64,000 nt of DNA, from assembly GCA_002337145.1 (NCBI GenBank), contig DDFK01000001.1, forward strand, positions 1,514,733 through 1,578,732, written 5' to 3'. Each line of letters starts with the position of its first letter. The stretch's first letter is position 1. The position numbers and the translations under genes were made by a program. The notes beneath the pieces were generated by a model, which saw nothing but the letters and a program-made list of their open reading frames with translations, was not told where the DNA came from and ran no database searches. Shown piece after piece: positions 26,308 through 33,472 of this stretch. The DNA comes from Chitinophagaceae bacterium UBA1930. Lineage in GTDB: Bacteria; Bacteroidota; Bacteroidia; Chitinophagales; Chitinophagaceae.

Positions 26308-28050
26308 TTATTTGCCGGAAGGTATCGCTTCATCCATAGGCGGCGCAGGCAACTGGTTGTACTGTGCCATCCTGTTCTTTTGTTCTTCTTTAACAATGGT
26401 ATATATGTTGGTCACCATATTCATGATGCTCACCAGGCTGTTTTGTTTGCCATCTGCCATTCTCAGTTCAGCTTCACTTTTTAAAGTGCTGCCGCTAAAA
26501 TTGTCAACAGTTAGGAACATATCTTTAAATGTGCTGTTTACAATAGACAGTACTTTGGTACTCGTAGCATCTTTTATGCTTGGCATGGTGCCTTTCAAAA
26601 TACTATTGATGTCAACAAATGCTGCTGTTGCTTTTCCTTTCATTTTATCCAATACATCGGTAGCAATATTGGCCTTGCCGGTACCTGCTATATATGCGGC
26701 ATAAGTAAGGGAGTCGCTTGCCAGTGCAAAATTTTTGTCATCCACATGCAAATACAGGTTTGCTATTTTAAGCAATGGGCCGGCAGCATAGCTGTTGCCA
26801 TCTTTTACAACGGCACCACCTTCTACAGCTTTGTCCATTAATTTGCTAAAGGCAACTTTGTCGCCAATGCTTGCAGTCAATACCATTTTGGCCATTGGTT
26901 GTTCGCTGGTAGCATTATAGATTGAACCATCGGGCATAGGTATGGCCCTTGTTTGTTGGCCAATGCTGAAATCGCCCACCACTACATTGATTTCGCCTTT
27001 CAGTGCTTTAAAAATATCGGCACTGGTTAGGCCCTGTCTGCTTAAAAAGCCATCTATCATTCCACTAACTTCCAGCTCTTTCAACATGCCATTAAACAGC
27101 TCGGGATTAAAGGATGCCAGCATTGCACCATTGATATTTTGTGAAGGGAATTTTTCAATAGCACTGATGTTGACTGTAGGGCCTGCATATTTCTTCAATA
27201 TGCTGCTTAGCATCGGGTTGGCATAAGTAGTACCTTTTGCAACAATTTTACCGTCTTCAAAGTTGAATGTTGTGGTGCTGTAATTGTCTTTCAGCAATTC
27301 TTGCAGTTTCGGCAGGTTAAGCGGTGTGGCACTTAAAGCAGCCAAGGCTCCGGCTGATGTGCTGAACATGTAGCCATCGGCAGATTCTTTAAACATATTG
27401 TTGAACGGCTCCAAAGAAGCAACGCTTTCGCTTTCCTTTTGAGTAAAATAGCGGTCCACTTCTTTTTTCATATCAGCCTCAATGCTGCTGTTGTCCACTA
27501 TTTTATAGTTGCCCAAAGAATCGAACTCCATTCTTGAATTTGCCTGGTACATTGAAACCATGATTACCTCTTTGTTCCAAGCAAGTATATTGTTGTTTTC
27601 ATTAATAATATAGGAGTAGCCATTGCCCTTGGCGATGGTTTTTTCTTTCAGCTTCTTTTGTTTTTTGGCATAGGCCTCAAATTTTGATTCGTCTTTTAAA
27701 GTGCCCAAAAAGTTAACCACGTTGGTCTGTCCTTTTTGCATGGATCCTTTTTGCACCACAAAAAGAAAAAAGTTGTCTTCTAAACTAACACCGCTGTTTT
27801 TAAAGTCTTCCCATTCTTGTTTGTCGGCTGTTTTTAAAGTATCGCCATTGTTCTGTACTTTTTTTACAAAAGAGTCAATACTAAGGTTGCCCTTTTTCAT
27901 TTTGTCTTCCAACGATTTTGGATTGACCACAAATGTTACGGTGGCATCTTTAGGGATGTACTTGGCTTCTTTGGGCGATTTTTTACCACAAGAAGAAAGG
28001 ATAACCATTACCGCCAGCAGCGATAATAGGGAGCGTAGGTTTTTATGCAT
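26308..28050 (-). CDS. DUF4836 family lipoprotein
   Basis: A 580-residue exported lipoprotein. The signal sequence MHKNLRSLLSLLAVMVILSSC ends in a lipobox Cys at residue 21. The mature protein fits DUF4836, with KYIPKDATVTFVVNPKSLEDK at the start, a central SIDGFL-like region with LTASIGDKVAFSKLMDKAVEGG, and a C-terminal AELRMADGKQNSLVSIMNM. The family is Bacteroidota-specific and of unknown function, presumably on the periplasmic or outer face of a membrane. ATG at 28050 is chosen because it opens the lipoprotein signal. It lies between the regulator genes and the ABC pair, with terminators on both sides. Confidence 0.87.
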   Translation of the reverse strand: MHKNLRSLLSLLAVMVILSSCGKKSPKEAKYIPKDATVTFVVNPKSLEDKMKKGNLSIDSFVKKVQNNGDTLKTADKQEWEDFKNSGVSLEDNFFLFVVQKGSMQKGQTNVVNFLGTLKDESKFEAYAKKQKKLKEKTIAKGNGYSYIINENNNILAWNKEVIMVSMYQANSRMEFDSLGNYKIVDNSSIEADMKKEVDRYFTQKESESVASLEPFNNMFKESADGYMFSTSAGALAALSATPLNLPKLQELLKDNYSTTTFNFEDGKIVAKGTTYANPMLSSILKKYAGPTVNISAIEKFPSQNINGAMLASFNPELFNGMLKELEVSGMIDGFLSRQGLTSADIFKALKGEINVVVGDFSIGQQTRAIPMPDGSIYNATSEQPMAKMVLTASIGDKVAFSKLMDKAVEGGAVVKDGNSYAAGPLLKIANLYLHVDDKNFALASDSLTYAAYIAGTGKANIATDVLDKMKGKATAAFVDINSILKGTMPSIKDATSTKVLSIVNSTFKDMFLTVDNFSGSTLKSEAELRMADGKQNSLVSIMNMVTNIYTIVKEEQKNRMAQYNQLPAPPMDEAIPSGK

Positions 28051-28162
28051 TGTTTCTGGTTTTGTGTTGCGAAAGTAAAACATTGTAGTCATGCATTATA
28101 TGAACTGTTCAACAATTATTACCGTTGGTGTAATAGTGACGGGGCTTTGTCCTTTTCCAAAG

Positions 28163-28196
28163 AAAAAGGGTACATATTTAAATATGTACCCTTTTT
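28163..28196 (-). terminator. intrinsic terminator after the sigma-54 activator gene
   Basis: AAAAAGGGTACATATTT (28163-28179) and AAATATGTACCCTTTTT (28180-28196) form a perfect 34-base palindrome 15 bases after the stop codon; U-rich on both strands. Confidence 0.9.
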
Positions 28197-28211
28197 TATG
28201 TAATGTTTTGT

Positions 28212-29642
28212 TTATGCCTCTTCCGATAAAATGCCGTATGCACTCATTTTATTGTACAGCGTCTTCCGGTCTATATTCAGCATTTTAGCTGCCTTGCTTT
28301 TATTGAACTGTACTTTTTGCAAAGTGCCCATGATCAGTTCATATTCTGCATTCAGTGCCACTTTTTTAATATCGAGGTTATCGGTATTTATTTTAGGGGC
28401 CGTATACAGCTTGGCTTCGGTAACGGTTCCATCTTCGTTTGGGTTGAATTTCCGGTAATGGATAATCTCCTGTGGCAGGGCACTCAGTTCCACAACATTT
28501 CCGGACGATAGCAGGGCGGATCTTTTTACCACATTGTTCAGTTCACGCAAATTGCCCGGCCAGTTGTATTGCATGAATGCTTCCACCACATCTGGCGTAA
28601 ACGCTTCCATTTCTTTGCCCAACTCAAGGGATGCCTTTTGCAAAAAGAATTCTGCAAACTGCATCACATCTTCTTTGCGATCACGCAGGGGGGCAATGGT
28701 TATCCCAAATTCGTTGAAACGGTAATACAGGTCTTCCCTGAATTTTCCCTTGGCCACAACTTCGTCCAACTTTTCGTTGCTGGCCACAATTATCCTAACA
28801 TCAATACCTACTTCTTTTTCGCTGCCCACTTTTTTTACTTTCCTTTCCTGCACCACACGCAACAACGATACCTGAACATCATAAGGCAGGTTAGCTATCT
28901 CGTCCAAAAAAATGGTACCTCCATTTGCCAGTTCAAACGAACCTGTCTTATTGGCAATGGCACCTGTAAAAGATCCTTTTTCGTGCCCGAACAATTCGCT
29001 TGCTGCCAATTCTTTTGAAAGGGCCCCACAGTCCACCGCTATAAATGGTTGGCCCGACCTCTTGCTTTTTTCATGGATACGTAGTGCAACGGATTCTTTA
29101 CCTGTACCGCTTTCGCCATGAATGATGACGCTGTAGTTGGTTTGTGCCACCAAATCAATTTGGCGGTACATTTCGGTAGCCGCTTTGCTTTTGGCATCAA
29201 TATATTGCGGGTTGGAGCTTTTGTCGGTTTTCTTGGTCTTTGTTACCGAAGCTGTATTATTTGCAATATTGGGTTCTTCTTCTTTTGCTGCCAGTGCCTT
29301 CTTAATGGTAAGCAGTATCTCTTCTGGCAACAGGGGCTTGGTCACATAATCAAATGCACCGTTTTTCATTACATCTACCGCCACTTTTACATCGCTGTAG
29401 CCTGTTATAAAAATAAGCCTTGTATTGCTACCACCCTGGTTAATGTGCTCCAGTATTTGCTTGCCATCCATATCGCCCAAACGGTAGTCGCATAATACAA
29501 CAGCAGGCTTTTCTGCATCCAGCAAGGCAATTCCTTTATTGCCCGTGTTCGCCGAAAAAACCTCATACCCATTTTTGGTAAGGAAACGATTCAGCAAGGC
29601 AGCCGTATCCATATCGTCTTCAATAATCAATATTTTGGCCAT
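28212..29642 (-). CDS. NtrC-family sigma-54-dependent response regulator
   Basis: A 476-residue activator with three domains. The receiver (1-120) has phospho-acceptor D52 in VVLCDYRLGDMDG and K102. The AAA+ domain (about 150-385) has Walker A GESGTGKE (176-183), the sigma-54-contacting loop GSFTGA (223-228, Ser in place of Ala as in several functional members), GGTIFLDEI (Walker B) and an arginine-finger region FREDLYYRFN. A Fis-type helix-turn-helix is at the end (FNKSKAAKMLNIDRKTLYNKM). It would activate RpoN promoters on phosphorylation. The single-domain regulator is directly upstream (28 bases), and the divergent histidine kinase at 30918 is the likely partner. A candidate target with dyad and sigma-54 element is at 32614-32700. 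Confidence 0.94.
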   Translation of the reverse strand: MAKILIIEDDMDTAALLNRFLTKNGYEVFSANTGNKGIALLDAEKPAVVLCDYRLGDMDGKQILEHINQGGSNTRLIFITGYSDVKVAVDVMKNGAFDYVTKPLLPEEILLTIKKALAAKEEEPNIANNTASVTKTKKTDKSSNPQYIDAKSKAATEMYRQIDLVAQTNYSVIIHGESGTGKESVALRIHEKSKRSGQPFIAVDCGALSKELAASELFGHEKGSFTGAIANKTGSFELANGGTIFLDEIANLPYDVQVSLLRVVQERKVKKVGSEKEVGIDVRIIVASNEKLDEVVAKGKFREDLYYRFNEFGITIAPLRDRKEDVMQFAEFFLQKASLELGKEMEAFTPDVVEAFMQYNWPGNLRELNNVVKRSALLSSGNVVELSALPQEIIHYRKFNPNEDGTVTEAKLYTAPKINTDNLDIKKVALNAEYELIMGTLQKVQFNKSKAAKMLNIDRKTLYNKMSAYGILSEEA

Positions 29643-29670
29643 ACATGAAAAGTTTGATGTTTAAGGTTTG

Positions 29671-30027
29671 CTACGAAACCTGCTGTACAATATCCAATAT
29701 CTGTTTGCGGGTAAAGGGTTTGCTTAAAAAAACATCGGCCCCCTTTTCAATTGCTTTTTTCCTGTCTTCCACGGTGTCGTAGGCACTCATCATAATGATA
29801 TTGGTAAGTGGTGATTTCTTTTTGAATGACTCAATCTTTTGGATCCCGTTTCCATCGGGCAGGTTCATGTCCAAGAAAACAATGGAAGGCTTTACTTCCT
29901 CAATTCTATTTTCCGCATCATTCAGTGTTTGCACGAATGCACTGTCAATTTCCTGGGACCTTAAAAGTGATTTCAGCAACAGGCAGATGTCGATTTCATC
30001 ATCTACTATTAAAACTTGCTTGCTCAT
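29671..30027 (-). CDS. single-domain response regulator (CheY-like)
   Basis: A 118-residue receiver domain without an output domain. The acidic pocket is in VLIVDDEID, the phospho-acceptor Asp in IVFLDMNLPDGNG (about residue 53), then MMSAYDT (switch Ser) and the conserved Lys in FLSKPFTRKQIL. Single-domain receivers can act as phosphate sinks or phosphorelay intermediates. Placed directly before the NtrC-type gene, it may compete for or relay phosphate from the same kinase. ATG at 30027 was preferred to a GTG at 30033. Confidence 0.88.
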   Translation of the reverse strand: MSKQVLIVDDEIDICLLLKSLLRSQEIDSAFVQTLNDAENRIEEVKPSIVFLDMNLPDGNGIQKIESFKKKSPLTNIIMMSAYDTVEDRKKAIEKGADVFLSKPFTRKQILDIVQQVS

Positions 30028-30212
30028 AGCCACGGCTTAAATTTTGTATAAATATACTACTATTCATTTTTCAACATTGTCTTTTACACATGTTAGCAAC
30101 GAATGTAACGGGTTGGGTACCGAAACTGCGTTGATGAACACAATAGTTTGTATCGTATGTCTTTGGCAACCATTATTGGCTGCCGGCTTATTGTTAACAT
30201 GCACCGCAGTTA

Positions 30213-30476
30213 TTATGCGTGCTTTGCTTTGGCAGCCTTGTCCTTTACATCGTCTGCTGCTTCTTTAACAGAAGAGAGGATGCTGCTTTTTAACTGTTGT
30301 AGGGATGTAAGTCCTTCTTCAATTTTTTCCATTACATCATCTTTTGCATTTGCCCCCTTTTTTGCCAGGCGTTTACGGAGCTTGCTGCCTTTTTCCGGAG
30401 CCAGCAACAAACCAGCTACCGCACCTGCTGCCACACCGGCCAATGCCGCTATCAGTATTTTACTATTGTTTCCCAT
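30213..30476 (-). CDS. YtxH domain-containing protein
   Basis: An 87-residue protein with one membrane helix (about residues 7-25, KILIAALAGVAAGAVAGLLL) followed by the family motif APEKGSKLRKRLAKKG and an amphipathic, Lys- and Ala-rich coiled tail. YtxH proteins are small general-stress envelope proteins in Gram-positives and occur widely in Bacteroidota; their biochemical role is unknown. It follows the 50-residue peptide gene at 30509 by 32 bases, and the two are likely one transcript. Confidence 0.85.
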   Translation of the reverse strand: MGNNSKILIAALAGVAAGAVAGLLLAPEKGSKLRKRLAKKGANAKDDVMEKIEEGLTSLQQLKSSILSSVKEAADDVKDKAAKAKHA

Positions 30477-30508
30477 GTTATTTGTTTTTAAATGTGAAAA
30501 ATGGTTGT

Positions 30509-30661
30509 TTAAACTTTATCGCCCCTGATTAAACGAAGCAATACCGCTACAATTGCAAGTACAAGCAAGGCGTGTATAATGCCGCCTGCACTATATGCAA
30601 AGAAGCCAATTGCCCATCCTATAATTAAAATGATTGCGATTAGGTAAAGGAGATTGCTCAT
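30509..30661 (-). CDS. lmo0937-family small membrane protein, 50 residues
   Basis: A short gene encoding 50 residues: MSNLLYLIAIILIIGWAIGF, then FAYSAGGIIHALLVLAIVAV, and a basic end LLRLIRGDKV. Two membrane helices joined by a Gly-rich turn match the lmo0937 family of stress-associated small membrane proteins. Start ATG is at 30661 and stop TAA at 30509-30511. It is placed directly before the YtxH gene and divergent from the histidine kinase, which suggests an envelope-stress module under the neighbouring two-component system. The association is inferred from position only. Confidence 0.85.
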   Translation of the reverse strand: MSNLLYLIAIILIIGWAIGFFAYSAGGIIHALLVLAIVAVLLRLIRGDKV

Positions 30662-30809
30662 AACTTTTGTTTTAATTATCCTACCTAATTAAAAAACTAT
30701 GCCCCATTTTCAATTTGCCCCAAAAAGAGCCTTTGCAATTGTAATTGATGCGTTTACTTAATTTTAAATCGTTGTTTATAGGTGTCACCCTTAAAAAAAC
30801 ACCTCACTT

Positions 30810-30827
30810 TGTGGAAGAAGTTCCACA
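30810..30827. promoter_or_regulatory. perfect dyad between the divergent YtxH/peptide and kinase genes
   Basis: TGTGGAA (30810-30816), four bases, TTCCACA (30821-30827): an operator-like inverted repeat in the 256-base divergent region. Its half-site TGTGGAA resembles the TGTAGAA half-site of the dyad at 32614-32632, although the half-sites are oriented oppositely. A short GGTGT/ACACC repeat flanks it at 30781-30803. Confidence 0.4.
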
Positions 30828-30917
30828 GTAGTTGTGTGTTTTAATGAGATATGCACATACTATAACCATTTGTACGATGGTACAATTAATGTATTGAAAG
30901 CACCACAACTTGTATAT

Positions 30918-32600
30918 ATGAACCCTTCTCGCAACTTTTCTTTTTTATTGAACCCTTCTTTTTCGGGCAGGTTAAAAACCGGGATTTTTTTGGCGTTGAT
31001 TGTATTGATTACGAGCTGTGTACTAACATTTGGCACTTTTAACAGGACCATTATTGAAACCAATAGCATTAACCACAGCTTTGAGGTGAAAGTAAACATT
31101 GAGGAACTGTTTTCCTATGTAAAGGATGCGGGCAGGGGTGTAAGCGGTTTCCTTCTTTCCAACGATTCTTCTTATTTGCATAACTACAGGTTGGGCATCA
31201 AAAAAACCGATAGTACCTATGTACGTTTAAAAGAGCTGACAAAGGACAACCCCATTCAGCAGCAAGGTTTAAAGAACCTGAACATTGCACTTATAAACAG
31301 GTTTGCAAGTCTTGACTCGATGATATTGACCCATAACAAAGTTGCCCCTTCGGTTACCAAACAAATTTTTGACAGAAGCAAGGAAACCATGCAGGCGGTG
31401 GAGAGGAGCATTGAGAAAATACGGAAGGAAGAAAACTTTTTATTGAATGCGAGGTACACACAATCCAACAGCTATTTACAGCAGTCAAAAATTGTATTCG
31501 TCATTTTCATGCTGGTGGCCATATTGATTATTGCCATCTGTTTTTATTTGCTTACACGCTCTTTGGGCATTATCCAGGAAAAGGAAAAAACATACCGCAA
31601 CATATTCGAATACAGTAAAGAACTGTTATGCTTGTGCAATACCAACCTGGACGTGCTCGAAGCCAACCCGACCCTGATTGAAACATTTGGTGTTACCTCT
31701 AATGAAGAGTTGAACCTGAAACCGTTTTTTTCAAATGCCCGTGATGCGGAAGAAATACATCAGTGCATACTAAAAGGAGAAGATGTTTTAAGAAAGGAAC
31801 TATTTTTCAAAGGCACCGACGGTGTGTTGCATATTTGCCTGTGCAGCTTTATTCTGATTGACCCTGTTAAAAAAATGTACAGCGTAATGCTAAAGGATAT
31901 AACCGAGCGGGTACGTTTGCAGCAGGAGCATGAAGCAATGGAACGCTTTGCCAATATTGGCAAGGTAAGCAGGATGCTGGCCCATGAAGTAAGGAACCCG
32001 CTTACCAATATAAACCTTGCCCTAGAAGGTATAAGGGATGAGAACAAGGATGAAACCTTGACTGATTATTTTAGCATTGTTGAAAGGAATTCCAAACGCA
32101 TCAGCACGTTGATTACTGCATTGCTCAACTCCACAAAACCCAATATACTGGAGCACAGCAGCGTAAATGTTGCAGAGTTGCTGAACGAGACCCTCTTGCT
32201 TGCAAAAGACCGGATTGACCTGAATGCAATAACTATTAAGCAGCATATTGCCACCAATATTCCCAACATACAGGCAGACAAGGAAAAGCTAAGCATTGCT
32301 TTGTTGAACCCCATCATCAATGCAATTGAGGTATTGCCCAAGCAGGATGGCGTATTGCAGATTGAAGCTTTTGTTGACAGTAACAAATACCTACACATTC
32401 AGATCATTGACAACGGCGAGGGCATGGACGAAGAAACAAAGGCAAATATTTTTCACCCCTTCTATACAAAAAAATCCGGTGGCACTGGTTTGGGTCTGGC
32501 TTCCACACAAAACATCATCCTGTTGCATAAAGGAAAAATCACCGTTAAAAGCACATTGGGCAAAGGCACTATTTTTACGATACAGCTGCCCCTTGAATAG
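30918..32600 (+). CDS. CHASE3-PAS sensor histidine kinase
   Basis: A 560-residue membrane kinase. A first helix (about residues 18-38) is followed by a periplasmic helical CHASE3-like domain (about 40-195), a second helix (about 198-220) and a PAS domain (about 230-335, TYRNIFEYSKELLCLCN). The HisKA domain has phospho-acceptor H356 in LAHEVRNPLTN, and the HATPase has N-box LLNPIINAIEV, G1 DNGEGMD and G2 GGTGLGLAS. It is a complete, probably active kinase. ATG at 30918 was chosen over a GTG-like upstream reading from 30834, since the upstream residues are not typical. It is divergent from the peptide/YtxH/receiver/NtrC genes, and its likely partners are the regulators at 28212 and 29671. The beta-barrel gene follows by 126 bases. 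Confidence 0.93.
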   Translation: MNPSRNFSFLLNPSFSGRLKTGIFLALIVLITSCVLTFGTFNRTIIETNSINHSFEVKVNIEELFSYVKDAGRGVSGFLLSNDSSYLHNYRLGIKKTDSTYVRLKELTKDNPIQQQGLKNLNIALINRFASLDSMILTHNKVAPSVTKQIFDRSKETMQAVERSIEKIRKEENFLLNARYTQSNSYLQQSKIVFVIFMLVAILIIAICFYLLTRSLGIIQEKEKTYRNIFEYSKELLCLCNTNLDVLEANPTLIETFGVTSNEELNLKPFFSNARDAEEIHQCILKGEDVLRKELFFKGTDGVLHICLCSFILIDPVKKMYSVMLKDITERVRLQQEHEAMERFANIGKVSRMLAHEVRNPLTNINLALEGIRDENKDETLTDYFSIVERNSKRISTLITALLNSTKPNILEHSSVNVAELLNETLLLAKDRIDLNAITIKQHIATNIPNIQADKEKLSIALLNPIINAIEVLPKQDGVLQIEAFVDSNKYLHIQIIDNGEGMDEETKANIFHPFYTKKSGGTGLGLASTQNIILLHKGKITVKSTLGKGTIFTIQLPLE

Positions 32601-32613
32601 AATTACACAATAT

Positions 32614-32632
32614 GTTCTACAAGGTGTAGAAC
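32614..32632. promoter_or_regulatory. perfect 19-base dyad, candidate enhancer for the NtrC-type regulator
   Basis: GTTCTACA (32614-32621), AGG, TGTAGAAC (32625-32632) is a perfect inverted repeat. Its centre lies about 63 bases upstream of the GG of the sigma-54-like element at 32684-32700, the usual distance for an NtrC-type upstream activating site. Its use by the neighbouring regulator is inferred. Confidence 0.5.
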
Positions 32633-32683
32633 GGATGCAACAAATAATCCATAACTGTTTTGCATTTTACCATTAAAACGATG

Positions 32684-32700
32684 TTGGCATAGAATTTTCA
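32684..32700 (+). promoter_or_regulatory. sigma-54-like promoter element before the beta-barrel gene
   Basis: TTGGCATAGAATTTTCA resembles the -24/-12 consensus (TTGGCAC-GG-N3-TTGCA): the -24 half is almost perfect, and the -12 half has TC in place of GC at the correct spacing. Transcription would begin near 32711, giving a leader of about 16 bases. Confidence 0.4.
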
Positions 32701-32726
32701 TTAACAGGTTAAACAAACAATCGGTT

Positions 32727-33350
32727 ATGAAAAAAGTTATCCTAGCAGCAGCAACGCTTTTTTGCATGGGTGCAGTAGTGGCCCAAAAGAAAACAAATGA
32801 TGTTCATTTTGGCTTGAGGGCAGGTGCCAATTTTGCAAACATCATTAAAGATGGTGACAATAATTTTTCCACCGAAATAAAGCCAGGCTTTAATGCAGCA
32901 GCCTTTCTTGAAATCCCTATTGTAAATGGGTTCAGCGTACAGCCCGAGATACAGTTCTCGCAAAAAGGTTATAAGGCCACAGGTAGTGTATTAGGCACTC
33001 CATACGATTATCGCGTTACCACTAATTATGTGGAAGTGCCATTGCTAGCCAAGTTGAGTCCCACACCTTCTTTTGGTATCGTGGTGGGCCCGCAGTTTTC
33101 TTTTCTGACTTCTACCAATACAAAATTCAAAACAAACAATTCTGTTTATGAAAACACTGTTAATCAGGATAACGACAATCTACGTAAAAATATATTGGGT
33201 GGTGTACTGGGTATTGAGGTAGCTTCTGGCGGTGCAGTGTTTTCTTTAAGGTATAGTCTGGACTTTCAAACTAATAATGGCGATGGTACCAGCAGCACGC
33301 CCAAATACAAGAACCAAGTGCTGGGTGTAAGTGTTGGTATCCGGTTATAA
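32727..33350 (+). CDS. outer-membrane beta-barrel protein (porin-family, PF13568 type)
   Basis: A 207-residue exported protein with signal peptide MKKVILAAATLFCMGAVVAQ. Alternating hydrophobic strands follow (GLRAGANFANI, GFNAAAFLEIPIVNGFSVQPEIQFSQKGY, YVEVPLLAKLSPTPSFGIVVGPQFSFL), and the protein ends in an aromatic/basic strand LGVSVGIRL, typical of eight-stranded OmpX-like barrels of Bacteroidota. The cargo or function is unknown. Its upstream region has a dyad and sigma-54-like element, and it directly follows the histidine kinase, which makes it the best candidate target of that system. Confidence 0.85.
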   Translation: MKKVILAAATLFCMGAVVAQKKTNDVHFGLRAGANFANIIKDGDNNFSTEIKPGFNAAAFLEIPIVNGFSVQPEIQFSQKGYKATGSVLGTPYDYRVTTNYVEVPLLAKLSPTPSFGIVVGPQFSFLTSTNTKFKTNNSVYENTVNQDNDNLRKNILGGVLGIEVASGGAVFSLRYSLDFQTNNGDGTSSTPKYKNQVLGVSVGIRL

Positions 33351-33405
33351 AAACAAACAAGTGACTTCCTCACAAGCGTGAGTTTTCATATACGGTTTAA
33401 GGGTT

Positions 33406-33435
33406 AAAACGTTCCGTCCTCTACGGAACGTTTTT
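33406..33435 (+). terminator. intrinsic terminator after the beta-barrel gene
   Basis: AAAACGTTCCGT (33406-33417) pairs with ACGGAACGTTTT (33423-33434), with a T-run on the plus strand. It lies in the convergent gap to the GH3 gene. Confidence 0.88.
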
Positions 33436-33472
33436 CATTTGGTAAAATGAAAAAGCATCGGGTATGTAGCTA

